Part shown: piece by piece, positions 19,471 through 28,929 of the stretch
How positions within the stretch are numbered: the stretch's first letter is position 1
Layout of the letters: each line of letters begins with the position of its first letter
Source: Prionace glauca
Lineage: Eukaryota > Chordata > Chondrichthyes > Carcharhiniformes > Carcharhinidae
DNA length: 64,000 nucleotides
Assembly: GCA_037974335.1 (NCBI GenBank)
Contig: CM075760.1
Coordinates: 47,140,138 to 47,204,137 of the forward strand
Reading direction: 5' to 3'
The notes under the pieces: generated by a model
The model's database searches: none
The model's input: the letters and a program-made list of their open reading frames with translations, nothing else
What the model was told of the DNA's origin: nothing
Program-made: the position numbers and the translations under genes

Positions 19471-20392
19471 CAACGGAGCTCTGCCTGTATCAGCCAATAG
19501 GAATCTCTCTGCTCGACGTGACATCTCCGGATTCCAGTGCACAGGCCCGGGAGCCCCGCCCCTTCCCATTGTTCCCCTCCCGGGAGCCCCGCCCCCACCC
19601 ATTGCTCCCCTCCCGGGAGTCCCGCCCCCTCCCATTGCTCCCCTCCCGGGAGCCCCGCCCCCACCCATTGTTCCCCTCCCGGGAGTCCCGCCCCCTCCCA
19701 TTGTTCCCCTCCCGGGAGTCCCGCCCCCACTCATTGTTCCCCTCCCGGGAGTCCCGCCCCCACCCATTGTTCCCCTCCCGGGAGACCCGCCCCCACCCAT
19801 TGTTCCCCTCCCGGGAGCCCCCCCCCATCCATTGTTCCCCTCCCGGGAGCCCCGCCCCCACCCATTGTTCCCCTCCCGGGAGCCCCGCCCCCACCCATTG
19901 TTCCCGTCCTGGGAGCCCCGCCCCCACCCATTGTTCCCCTCCCGGGAGCCCCGCCCCCACCCATTGTTCCCCTCCCGGGAGCCCCGCCCCCACCCATTGT
20001 TCCCCTCCCGGGAGCCCCGCCCACACCCATTGTTCCCCTCCTGGGAGCCCCGCCCCCACCCATTGTTCCCCTCCCGGGAGCCTCGCCCCCACCCATTGTT
20101 CCCCTCCCCCTCCTCAAGCCAAGGTTGCCAGACAAGTGGCTGGCGGCTTCGGCCAGAGCGAGAAGCCACTCGGTGATCTCCCCCTCCTGAGACTGCGCAT
20201 GTCCAAGGGAGCGGGGAAGCTGCGCATGTGCGGGGCTCTGCCCACCCACTAACCTACATGCTGAGCTGTTAACCATGGGAAGAGTTGGAGCACCGGAAGG
20301 ACTCTAGTCTTCCAGCCAATCAGAGTGCGGGCTTTGTGTGAACGAAGATTGAGATTCAGACAGACTCCACCTTCCCCCTGTCTGCAACATCT
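19471..20392. promoter_or_regulatory. GC-rich bidirectional promoter of ZNF-C with a plus-strand exon 1
   Basis: It contains the 33-bp GC-box minisatellite, NRF1-like CTGCGCATG sites at about 20190-20230, and the CCAGCCAATCAG CCAAT box near 20312. A plus-strand exon 1 ends at 20392 with GTGAGC as donor, but no plus-strand finger array follows. The layout matches the A/B promoter. Confidence 0.7.
19548..20107. repeat. 33-bp minisatellite of GC boxes, 17 units
   Basis: Counted by eye: 17 head-to-tail units of CGGGAGCCCCGCCCCCACCC plus ATTGTTCCCCTCC, all 33 bp except one of 32 bp. Units differ at a few positions (CCC or TCC after GGGAG, ACCC or TCCC). The A/B promoter has two such units, and the E and F/G promoters one each. 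Long open frames here (up to 267 codons) exist only because 33 is a multiple of 3. Confidence 0.93.
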
Positions 20393-20436
20393 GTGAGCAA
20401 AACACTTTCTTTTCGCCCCCTTTCCATTTCTTGCAA

Positions 20437-20675
20437 CTGGTTAAAGCTCTTCCCACACTCAGTGCACTGGAACACTCTCACTTGGGTGTGTGTGTCTTGG
20501 TGCTTTTCCAGCCACCCTGATGTTTCAAATCTTCTGAAGCAGAACAGAGGAAGATTTCTCCTTCTGGATTCGTAGGTCAGTGATATTCAGGTCCTCATGA
20601 ATTGAGTGACTCTGTCAGATGTTGGTGTGACATTTGGTTTGAGATTTCTGTCTGTAATCCTCACCTTCTAATATT
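20437..20675 (-). pseudogene. ZNF-K: orphan leader exon without fingers
   Basis: On the minus strand the acceptor CCTTTTACAG ends at 20676, and the standard leader follows up to VFQCTECGKSFNQL. There it stops and joins unrelated promoter-flank sequence at 20436. No finger array follows. The family intron precedes it (20680-21010), so this is the 5' remnant of a minus-strand ZNF gene. Confidence 0.72.
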
Positions 20676-20679
20676 CTGT

Positions 20680-21149
20680 AAAAGGAGTTTACAGAAGTCA
20701 TCAGCGTCAGTACAGAATCGAAATTCAGAACAGACAATTCAAGTTTCAATGGCACATTCTTTCCTCTGTCATTCCCCAAAAGCTGTAAATCTCCATTCCA
20801 CACTCTCCCTCCATTCTCACTCTGCTATATCTAGTATTCACTCTCCCAATTCTCCTGAAGGTGTTGATTGAGGCTAATTGACAGATCCCTGCTCACTGCT
20901 TTCTGTCCTGGAGACACAGAGCTGAAAATCTCCATGCAGGCTGCCAGACAGATCAATGCCCATATGACTGGACTAAAAATGTGTGGAATATACACACTGA
21001 ATTCACTTCAGCATTCTCCAAGGCAGCCTTCACGAAACACGACAGCACAGAGTCGCTGAGCAGAGATTGATAGCCAAGTTCCGCACACGAGGATGACCTT
21101 AACCGGGATCTGGGGTTCATGTCGCACTATTTGTAACCCCCACAACTTG
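20680..21149 (-). other. ZNF-K intron remnant and unassigned sequence
   Basis: 20680-21010 matches the ZNF-A intron in inverted family orientation (TGCTGATTGAGG-like and AAAATCTCCATGCAGGC blocks). 21010-21149 is unassigned. Confidence 0.55.
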
Positions 21150-21482
21150 CCTGGGCTTGTAAAATCTCACTTACTGTCCTGCCTGGAGACAATACACATC
21201 TCTTTAACCTATGCTAATGCTATCTCCACTCACATTGTCTGCCTCTTTAAGACTTGAATAGCAGGTTGGCTGTAAAGACTTGCATTATAATCCGTATTCT
21301 GTAAACTGTGTGTGTCTCTATACGCCCTTCTCTGATCAGAACCTTGCACACACCTGACGAAGGAACACCGTTTCCGAAAGCTTGTGGCATTGCTATCAAA
21401 TAAACTGGTTGGACTTTAACCTGGTGTTGTGAGACTTCTTACTGTGTTTACCCCAGTCCAACGCCAGCATCTCTACATCATG
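21150..21482 (+). mobile_element. Foldback element relative, left arm missing
   Basis: The middle part (GGAGACAATACACATCTCTT) and right arm (GTTGGACTTTAACCTGGTGT, ending ACGCCAGCATCTCTACATC) match the 6678 element. The left arm is absent. Its arm sequence is closer to the copy at 14031 than to the one at 6678. Confidence 0.7.
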
Positions 21483-21925
21483 TTATAACAGTGTCAGGGA
21501 ATTCATCATTTGAGCAGAGTTTCCACATCCAACTCGACCAGGAGCTGTTTACAGGGGGAGTGGAGGGGGATTGATTGGGGGGGGAAGAGTGGGGTGTCTG
21601 TCAGTCTGTCTAGGGGCTGTTCACAGGGAGGGAGTGGGGTTTGCCGGGAAGGGTGGGAGAGAACTGAGAGGGATATTCAGTAGGGGGGCACTTTGAGAGA
21701 TTGTGCGCTGAGAGGGATTTGGACGGCGCTGAAGAGGCTTTGGGCAGTGAGGGGGGTATAGACCTGAGAGAGATTTGGAGGAGGATTGAAGAGGGTTTGA
21801 CAAAAAAATTATCCATCTCAAGATTTAAAGGTTGTAACTAATTTCGCATCAACTGCCTTTTGTAGAAGAGAGTCCAAACCTCTACCATCCTGAGCAGAGG
21901 TGCTTCCTCACCAGGATTTGTGAAT
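21483..21925. other. No gene recognised
   Basis: G-rich on the plus strand (repeated GAGAGGGATTTGG-like words) with no clear repeat family or gene. Confidence 0.4.
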
Positions 21926-22108
21926 CTCAGGGCTTTTCCAGTTACAGTAAGACCTGAAATCTTCTCTCTGATAAAATGAACAAACCTGTAACATTCCACA
22001 TTCAGATTCTGCTGACATTCAGGTCCTGTTGTGTTGAATGACTCAGTCAGATCACGATGTGATGTTTGATTTGTGTTTCCTGTCTGTCAATTCTCCACTT
22101 CCAGCACC
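21926..22108 (-). pseudogene. ZNF-L: second orphan leader
   Basis: On the minus strand an acceptor (AAATTTACAG) is followed by leader sequence including CAAATCAAACATCACATC and GGACCTGAATGTCAGC. It fades out near 21926 before any finger. Only the start of a ZNF terminal exon remains. Confidence 0.6.
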
Positions 22109-22112
22109 CTGT

Positions 22113-22430
22113 AAATTTACAGAAACCATCACTGTCAGTCCAGGATAGAAATTCACAACATTCTCTCCTCTATAATCACAAACTGTGATTCAATGAGTTC
22201 CTGGATGTTTTATCACATCTTTTATATTGCCCCCATCCTCAACCACTAATCAGTCAACACATCAATCCCATACTGCTTTCCTAGGCCAATTGAAAAGCAA
22301 AAAGACTCATCACTTTACAGGATAATGACTGACAGGCAACCAAACAACCTTCATCTGTTGTCAATATTTTAATAGCCAGTGAAAAGAAATATTCAAAGAA
22401 CAATTACAAAAAAGTATATATTTTAATGAA
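22113..22430. other. No gene recognised
   Basis: About 60 bp of ZNF-family intron, then unassigned AT-rich sequence up to the LINE at 22431. Confidence 0.4.
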
Positions 22431-23865
22431 CAAAGAACAACACAGCACGGGAAACAGGCCCTTCGGCCCAACGAGCCCGCGCCGCCGTCCCATGGTCAGT
22501 GACCTATTCATGATTTTAGTCTATGCCTAATGTATGAGGATCAGGGCGGTCCAATATAGGGACAATTTGTTACCCAATCAATCAGCCTAAAAGCACATTT
22601 TTGGGATGTGGGAGGAAACCGGAGAACCCGGAGGAAACCCATGCTACCATGGGGAGAACGCGCAAACTCCCACGGACACGGCCCAAATCCATGTGTCCGC
22701 ACAGCAACAGAAATAGCCTCTGAGCTGTCATGATGCCCTCGAGATGGTCCAGTTTACGCACACCAACGACATGAAGCAGTAGGCAACTCCCGATGCAATA
22801 TCCAAGAGCAGCCCACCACAACCTGCCGCCCGCATGCCCCTTGCTGGACTTAAATGCCTGTGGATAAAAAATTCATTATTAAAAGACTCTATATCCCTGA
22901 GGCTAAAACTGAACCCCAAGCCTACAATGCTTAGTAAGGCCTGCTATATCCCCCTATATGTAGACCGCTCATGTAGCTGTCCAAGTGACTCTTGAACAAC
23001 ACTAGCATGCCTGCTTCCACCACCTTACTCGGCAGTGTATTCCACATCCCCACTACCCTTTGTGTGAAAAACTGCCCTCTAATATTAGTCTTATATCTAG
23101 CCCCCCTCACCCTAAGCCCGTGACCCTTCGTTCTAGCCATTTCTAATAGCGGAAAAAGCTTATCACCATTTACTCTATCTATCCCCTTCATAATCTTATA
23201 AACCTCTATTAGATCCCCCCTCAGCCGACGTCTCTCAAGGGAAAACAGCGCAAGTGCGTTCAATCTTTCCTCGTAAGACAGCCCTTCCATACCAGGCAAC
23301 ATCCTGGTAAATCTCCTCTGCACTCTCTCCAGGATCTCTACATCCTTCCGGTAGTACGGCGACCAGAACTGGACGCAATACTCTAGGTGAGGCCGAACCA
23401 ACGTTCTATACAACTGCAACATCAGACTCCTACTCTTATATTCTATACCCCTTCCTATGAAGGCTAACATGCCATACGCTTTCCTCATCACATTCTGTAC
23501 CTGCACCGACACCTTCAGGGACTTGTGTACCTGCCCTCTAGGTCCCTCTGCGTATCTATACTCCAGATAGTTCTACCTTTTATCATATAACTCCCCTCCA
23601 CATTATTCCGGCCAAAGTGCATCACCTCGCATTTCTCCGGATTAAATTCCATTTGCCATCTATCTGCCCAATCTACCAGCCTGTCTATGTCCTGTTGCAT
23701 TGCCAGGCACTGCTCCTCAGTACCCGCCAATCCAACCATCTTAGTGTCATCAGCAAATTTGCTGATCACACCACCTACCCCCTCTTCCAAGTCATTAATA
23801 TATACTACAAATAGTAGAGGTCCTAGTACCGAGCCCTGCGGCACCCCACTAATGTCCAGACAATT
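22431..23865 (-). repeat. CR1 LINE, 5' truncated, with complete 3' end
   Basis: On the minus strand it encodes PQGSVLGPLLFVVYINDLEE, the FADDTK box, RWQMEFNPEKCEVMHFGRNN, then after one break YGMLAFIGRGIEYKS through RGQFFTQRVVGMWNTLPSK. The 3' UTR (22431-22930) holds a V-SINE-like core and ends GGGCCGAAGGGCCTGTTTCC plus a TTGTTCTTTGTTC tail. Same subfamily as the copy at 36900. It is cut off in the RT domain. Confidence 0.88.
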
Positions 23866-23884
23866 TTCCAGAAATTCAGGTTTG

Positions 23885-24055
23885 AATCCCTCAGTCGAAA
23901 GATGTGTAGGTTAGGTGGATTACCCATGCGAAATGCACATGGTTGCAGGGATAGGGCTAGGAAGTGGGTCAGGGAAGCTGCTTTGTTGGAGAGTCAGTGC
24001 ATACTTAATGGGGAAAATTCTGCACTGTAGGCATTCTATCATCCTATGGTGAATG
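23885..24055 (+). repeat. V-SINE-like SINE 3' half
   Basis: It begins in the core (AAGATGTGTAGGTTAGGTGG) and continues through GAGAGTCAGTGCATAC to TTCTGCACTGTAGGCATTCT. The tRNA-like head is missing. Confidence 0.7.
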
Positions 24056-24490
24056 GTATGGTAAATTTTGAATATAATTAAAATCTGGTACTAAAAGCCT
24101 ACTGATGACCATGAAACGTCCCATCTCGTTCACTAATGTCTTTGAGGGAGGGAAATCTGCTCTCCTTACCTGGTCTAATCTATGTGTGACTCCAGATCCA
24201 CAGCAATGTGGTTGAGTCTTAAAATGTCCTCTGAAACTCAGTTCAAGAGCAAGTAGGAATGGGTGATGAATGCTGTCCCAGCCAGTGACACCCACAGTGT
24301 GAATGAATTAGGAAAATATCTGCCATCCTTATCCAGTCTGGTCTAACTGTATATCAAGAGCAATGTGGTTGACTCTTAAAATGCCCTCTGAGATGGCCTA
24401 GCAAACCACTCAGTCGAAGGACAATTAGGGATGGACAATAAATGCTGGCTCAGCCAGCGACTCCCACATCCCATGGACAAATAAAAAAAT
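24056..24490 (+). repeat. Two 3' pieces of a tRNA-derived SINE in tandem
   Basis: The order AAATCTGGTACTAAAAGCC, GATGACCATGAAAC, CTCCTTACCTGGTCTAATC, CCACAGCAATGTGGTTGA, GATGAATGCTGTCCCAGCC is a SINE family common in sharks. A second, shorter 3' piece starts at about 24316 and ends in an A-run at 24490. Confidence 0.65.
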
Positions 24491-24534
24491 TCCTGGAGAC
24501 TCCAGTCCAATCCGGGAGAGTTGGTAACTGGTCC

Positions 24535-24900
24535 AGCTCACAGCGCATGCGCCCTGTTGTACATTGTTGCTATAAAGATGGCGGCCGGTAACCCGGGCCT
24601 GGAGCCGCTCAGCTCCGACTCTATTCGGTGCCGATTGAAATGGTACCGGAAATATATTATCTGGATTGAAGCATCCACAAGGTGTTTATGAAACCTCCCA
24701 GCCCACTCCGCTGCTTCTATCCCTCCCCGGTCACCCAGCGGCTCCATTACTGAACCTCACCCCATTGTTTCTCTCCGACTCCTCGCAGCTCCAGTCACAG
24801 CCCGCAATGCGCATGTTCCGGTCAGGGTCAGACACTGCGCATGTCCCAGTCAGAGCCAGGTACCGCGCTTGCGCAAGGCGGCGCTGTAATGTGGATAGGG
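24535..24900. promoter_or_regulatory. Promoter-like CpG-rich block (M locus, left arm)
   Basis: It contains CAGCGCATGCGCCC (NRF1-like), TATAAAGATGGCGGC (TATA plus YY1-like), and further CTGCGCATG and GCGCTTGCGC sites. It is an imperfect inverted copy of 25590-25920. No transcript structure is visible on the minus strand beyond it. Confidence 0.55.
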
Positions 24901-25099
24901 CATATTCTCATTCGCAGAGAATATTGGGTAATCACCCCGCCATTCACATTGGTTTTGTTAAATTGAAAATGATTTGTGTACTCCGAGATAGAACAGTTAA
25001 ATTGCCCTCGCCAATAAGAATGTTGAAATTGGATCAAATGCTTTGAACTTTTAAAGTTAGTACTAACCACTCAGGAAATCCCTTTGCAAACGTTAAGTG

Positions 25100-25215
25100 G
25101 TTGAGTGGTCTTCCTCCGGTGTAATTGTGCTCTCGATCAGTAAATGGAAAGACTGAATGAATCCATTTTCACATTCAGCTCGGAAATAATCTCTACCCCA
25201 ACATTCTCCCTTTCT
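25100..25215 (-). pseudogene. Isolated fossil zinc finger
   Basis: On the minus strand the residues AECENGFIQSFHLLI and then TITPEEDH match the family finger pattern [14 protein letters not shown]...HTGEE. One Cys and one His are lost. It is a remnant of a minus-strand ZNF array between the two promoter-like blocks. Confidence 0.55.
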
Positions 25216-25414
25216 CTGGATGGGATACTCTGTAGTATTGCAGAGTATTAATACAGTCAGTAAAATATAAACTGTTGTTGGGAGTTTGATTATCTGGTGT
25301 CTGAAACCACAAGATTCAATATTTAGCGTCAACAAGATGAACAAAGAAACACACCAGCGTCCAATTCTCCAGCTACATATTCACAGAAGAAAGTCATCGA
25401 GTGGACAGAACAGA

Positions 25415-25530
25415 GGAAGATCCCAACTTAGTTAGGCCGCACTTGGAATATAGTGTTCAATTCTGGTTGCCACACTACCAGAAGGATGTGGAGACTTTGG
25501 AGAGGAAATAGAAAAGATTGATCAGGATGT
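25415..25530 (+). repeat. CR1-like scrap
   Basis: GGCCGCACTTGGAATATAGT and ACCAGAAGGATGTGGAGACT match the VRPHLEY...YRKDVE part of CR1 ORF2. Confidence 0.65.
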
Positions 25531-25589
25531 TGATTATGCAGTAACATACTTCAATGGTGGCTATCTTACCCAGCATTCACAGTGAATCA

Positions 25590-25920
25590 GAATATGATCC
25601 AGCCTCGCAACAGACTTTAGATCTACAGTACGCATGCGCAAAGTGCATGCGCAGTGGGTGTTGCTGCTGCAGTGGTGTCGTTTTATCGGCTCCGGGTTCC
25701 AGGGAAACGGCTGATTCTGAAGGGTAATGGAGGCGGCGGAGTGGGTGGGGAGGCTTTATAAGCACCCAATGGATTCAGGAAAACCCGAATAATAAGTGCT
25801 CGGTGCCGCGTTCGTAACATTTGTGGCCTCGACCACAGATGCCTGAGTTGGAGGCCCCGAGTTAACGGCAACCATCTTTACCGGGGCGATGAGCAGCAGG
25901 GCGCATGCGCGGTGCTCCCT
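25590..25920. promoter_or_regulatory. Promoter-like CpG-rich block (M locus, right arm)
   Basis: It has GCATGCGCAAAGTGCATGCG near 25632, GGCTTTATAAGCACCC near 25750 and ACGGCAACCATCTTTACC near 25865. It resembles 52560-52760, upstream of ZNF-I. The plus-strand orphan leader M follows it. Confidence 0.55.
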
Positions 25921-25995
25921 GTCAGCAGGAGGAGAGAATGTTGTGAATTTCTATCCTGGACTGACAGTGATGGACTTTGGAAACTCCTTTTACAG

Positions 25996-26220
25996 GGAGT
26001 TAGAGGGAAGGATTTACACACAGAAAACCCAACCCAAGAGAAACGTTTCTCGCTTAATATCTATTCTTGACTGAAGGTGATGATTTTTTTTCAGGAAATT
26101 TGATGACAAACTTCGAAGGGAAACTCAAACCAGACAGCAGATCAAAACCTGACAGAACCTGAATGTAAGTGTGTGTAGAAAAAGATCCAAACACTGGTGC
26201 GACTGGAAATAGGAAACAAT
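25996..26220 (+). pseudogene. ZNF-M: orphan leader
   Basis: The acceptor AACTCCTTTTACAG ends at 25995. Leader words follow (GGAAGGATTTACACACAGAAA, and ACTGGTGCGACTGGAAA near 26195), but no finger appears within the next 1.5 kb. A T-rich ATTTTTTTTCAG within the leader is an alternative acceptor. Confidence 0.5.
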
Positions 26221-26999
26221 AATGTCATGGAAGGATTTGCAAAAAACGGATGCAATTTGCGAAAAAGGGATCCAAAACTTCACCACATCCTTGAGTGAAG
26301 AAATCCTTCCTCATCTGAGCTTTCTCTCCATTTTCCAGCCTGTTCCAATAAGTCTTGGCTCCCTTGTCATTCAAAAACTGTCTAACTCATCCTTGAAGAT
26401 ATTCAATCCCTCCACTGGTCCCCATGGAAGAGGAAGCCAGATACTAACAATTCTCTGAGGGAAGAGATTTGTCCAAATATATAATGTAACTACAGTCCAG
26501 TATTACACAACCAGATAAGTGCATTTTATTACAAAGCCATAAATAATATATCTAATCTCTACCATATAATAATATCAGACACATTTCTGTTCTATATTAG
26601 TATACTGTCCCCTTAAATACATTTCAGAAATGAGATGGGCACATGAAGGAAATAAACTTGCAGGGGAAAGGGAATATAGAAGGGGAATGGGACTGACTGG
26701 ATTCTTCGACAGAAGGCAGCATGGACTTGAGTTCTGAATGGATTCCTTCTGTGCTGTTATGACTTGATGAGTGGAAATATATAACAGATCTACAGTGCCT
26801 CATTACAAGACGAGAAATAATAAATGTACTTTGTTACAGAACCATAAATAATATATCAGATCCACAATATAACAACACTCGGCATATCTCTGTCCTATAA
26901 TAATTTATTATTCTCTTAAGTGTCAGCCAACCCTGAGGGAAACCAGCCCTTTAATTATGAATGTTAGGAAAGAGACCCTCCTTTTAGCCAGACAAATAC
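26221..26999. repeat. Diverged direct repeat and LINE scrap
   Basis: 26480-26640 and 26775-26930 are related (CCATAAATAATATATC, ACATTTCTGTTCTATA versus ATATCTCTGTCCTATAA). 26270-26400 resembles a minus-strand CR1 C-terminal scrap. No gene was seen. Confidence 0.5.
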
Positions 27000-27519
27000 A
27001 TGTGTCAAGCTGAGGCAGCAAAGGATGTCAATGTCTTTGAGGGGGAAAGTCGTAATGCAGAAGTCGGCCAATGAAATTCAGACTAAAACTTCCTCCTCTG
27101 TGCAACATCTGGGAGGAAATCAATGTTTGCCCCCTTTCCTTTTCTTTTCTCATTCTGGGGGAAATTTGGGACTTGCAGCAACTGAAGGGAAAGGAAGTGA
27201 ATCCTGTCTGTATATTCCACACATTTTCAGTTCAGTCATATGGGCATGTATCTGTCTGGCAGCCTACGTGGAGATTTTCAGCTGTGTGTCTCCAGGACAG
27301 GAAGCAATGAGCATGGATCTGTCAATTAGCACCTTCAAGAGAATTGGGAGGGTGAATATTAGATACAGCAGAGTGAGAATGGAGGGAGAGTGTGTGGGAT
27401 GGAGATTTACAACTTTTGGGGAAGGAGAGAGGAAAGTATGTTCCACAGAAAGTAGAATTGTCTGTTCTGGATTTCTATCCTGTACTGACACTGATGACTT
27501 GTGTCAACTTGTTTTACAG
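27000..27519 (+). other. ZNF-D exon 1 region and intron
   Basis: 27070-27120 matches the exon 1 border of ZNF-C (CTGTGCAACATCTGGGAGG) and likewise lacks the GTGAGT donor. Upstream there is no GC-box array, so the promoter of D seems lost or replaced. The family intron runs to the acceptor TTGTTTTACAG ending at 27519. Confidence 0.55.
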
Positions 27520-27829
27520 GAATCACAGGCTGAAATCTCAAACATGCGGTCTAGATCTGGCAGAGTCATATTCCTCGGGACCTGAATATCATCGGCCATT
27601 GAACCTGGAAGGAGATTTGAAAAGATTTCAAACATGAGTGTGACTGGAAAAGCATCAACACATTTCCACATTCAAGTGAGAGTGTTCCACAGCACTGACT
27701 GAAGAGCTTTAACCAGTTACACAGCCTGAATAAATATCACACCATTCACAGCGGGGAGAGACTGTACACGTGAGTGGACGAGTCTTCAACTGATTGTCCA
27801 CCCAAGCGAGAGGCAAGGATACCTGCACC
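27520..27829 (+). other. ZNF-D untranslated leader
   Basis: Standard leader with fossil finger words (CACAGCACTGACTGAAGAGC, GTCTTCAACTGA). The TGA is in frame with the start ATG, 12 codons before it. Part of the second fossil finger (TGTTCTGTGTG) is deleted. Confidence 0.7.
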
Positions 27830-28522
27830 ATGGAGAAACCATGGAAATGTGCAGACTGTGGAAAGAGATACAGAGCCCCATCTCTGCTGGATGCTCATCG
27901 GCGCAGCCACGCTGGAGAGGGGCCGTTCATCTGCTCTCAGTGTGGGGAGGGATTCATTCGGTTCCGCCACCTGCAGTCACATCAGCGACTTCACACTGGA
28001 GAGAAACCTTTCACCTGCTCTCAGTGTGGGAAGGGATTCACTCAGTCATCCAACCTGCTGACACATCAGCGAGTTCACACTGGGGAGAGACCATTCACCT
28101 GCTCTCAATGTGGAAAGGGATTCAACCAGTTAGCCATTCTGCAGACACACCAGCGAATTCACACTGGGGAGAGGCCGTTCACCTGCTCTCAGTGTGGGGA
28201 GGGATTCACTCAGTCATCCAACCTGCGGACACACCAGCGAGTTCACACTGGGGAGAGACCATTCACCTGCTCTCAGTGTGGGAAGGGATTGACTGACTCA
28301 TCCAGACTGCGGAGACACCAGCGAGTTCACACTGGGGAGAAGCCATTCACCTGCTCTCAGTGTGGGAAGGAATTCAACCAGTTATCCAATCTGCAGACAC
28401 ACCAGCGAATTCACACTGGGGAGAGGCCGTTCACCTGCTCTCAGTGTGGGAAGGGATTCACTGTGTTATCGACTTTACAGAAACACAAGCGAGTTCACAC
28501 TGGGGAGAGAACATTACCCTGA
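27830..28522 (+). CDS. ZNF-D: eight-finger C2H2 protein cut short by a stop
   Basis: From the ATG of [14 protein letters not shown] there are eight intact C2H2 fingers in 230 residues. Finger 1 ends HAGEG where relatives have HTGER. The frame then reads HTGERTLP and stops, because the first Cys codon of finger 9 has become TGA. It shares the SQC-type fingers with ZNF-C and is its inverted paralogue; both lie next to copies of the same duplicated block. The truncated protein keeps a full eight-finger array and may still bind DNA, but loss of the last fingers and of a recognisable promoter makes decline into a pseudogene plausible. Confidence 0.82.
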   Translation: MEKPWKCADCGKRYRAPSLLDAHRRSHAGEGPFICSQCGEGFIRFRHLQSHQRLHTGEKPFTCSQCGKGFTQSSNLLTHQRVHTGERPFTCSQCGKGFNQLAILQTHQRIHTGERPFTCSQCGEGFTQSSNLRTHQRVHTGERPFTCSQCGKGLTDSSRLRRHQRVHTGEKPFTCSQCGKEFNQLSNLQTHQRIHTGERPFTCSQCGKGFTVLSTLQKHKRVHTGERTLP

Positions 28523-28732
28523 CCTCAGTGTGGAAAGGGATTCACTCGACTATCCCACTTGCTGAGACATCAGCGTGGTCACACTGGGGAGAAACCATTC
28601 AGCTGCTCTGCACGTGGGAAGGGATTCAGTGATTCAACCAGCCTGTGGCGACATCAGTGTGTTCACACTGGGGAGAAACCATTCACCAGCTCAGTGTATA
28701 GAAAGGGTTCAGAATTTCATCCCAGCTGCTGA
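28523..28732 (+). pseudogene. Decayed fingers 9 to 11 of ZNF-D
   Basis: Still in frame after the stop: finger 9 reads [20 protein letters not shown]; finger 10 has [12 protein letters not shown] (second Cys to Arg); finger 11 has lost both Cys (TSSVYRKGS). The 3' UTR then matches that of ZNF-C. Confidence 0.78.
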
Positions 28733-28929
28733 AACACCAACAAGTTCACGATTGATATTCAGGGTTGGATTCTGCTGTTACTGTTTCAGCTCTCAGTTAC
28801 ATCCAGGACTGCATTTTGTTCATTCTCACAGCTGGTCAATGGGGAGGGTTTCTTTCTGCTGGACTGGCTGGTCTCATGGCTTTGCCTCCAGTGGGCTGAT
28901 GCTCTTTGAGCTTTGTTGCGATATTTAAC
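28733..28929 (+). other. ZNF-D 3' UTR
   Basis: Matches the ZNF-C 3' UTR (17230-17400, inverted) through TTTCTGCTGGACTGGCTGG and GGGCTGATGCTCTTTGAG. No clear AATAAA was found before the S3 block. Confidence 0.5.

Noticed and set aside
19449-20276. Several long overlapping open frames (up to 267 codons) on both strands
   Set aside because: They follow the 33-bp minisatellite, whose period is a multiple of three and which lacks stops by composition; they are low-complexity Pro/Ser or Gly repeats with no family match.
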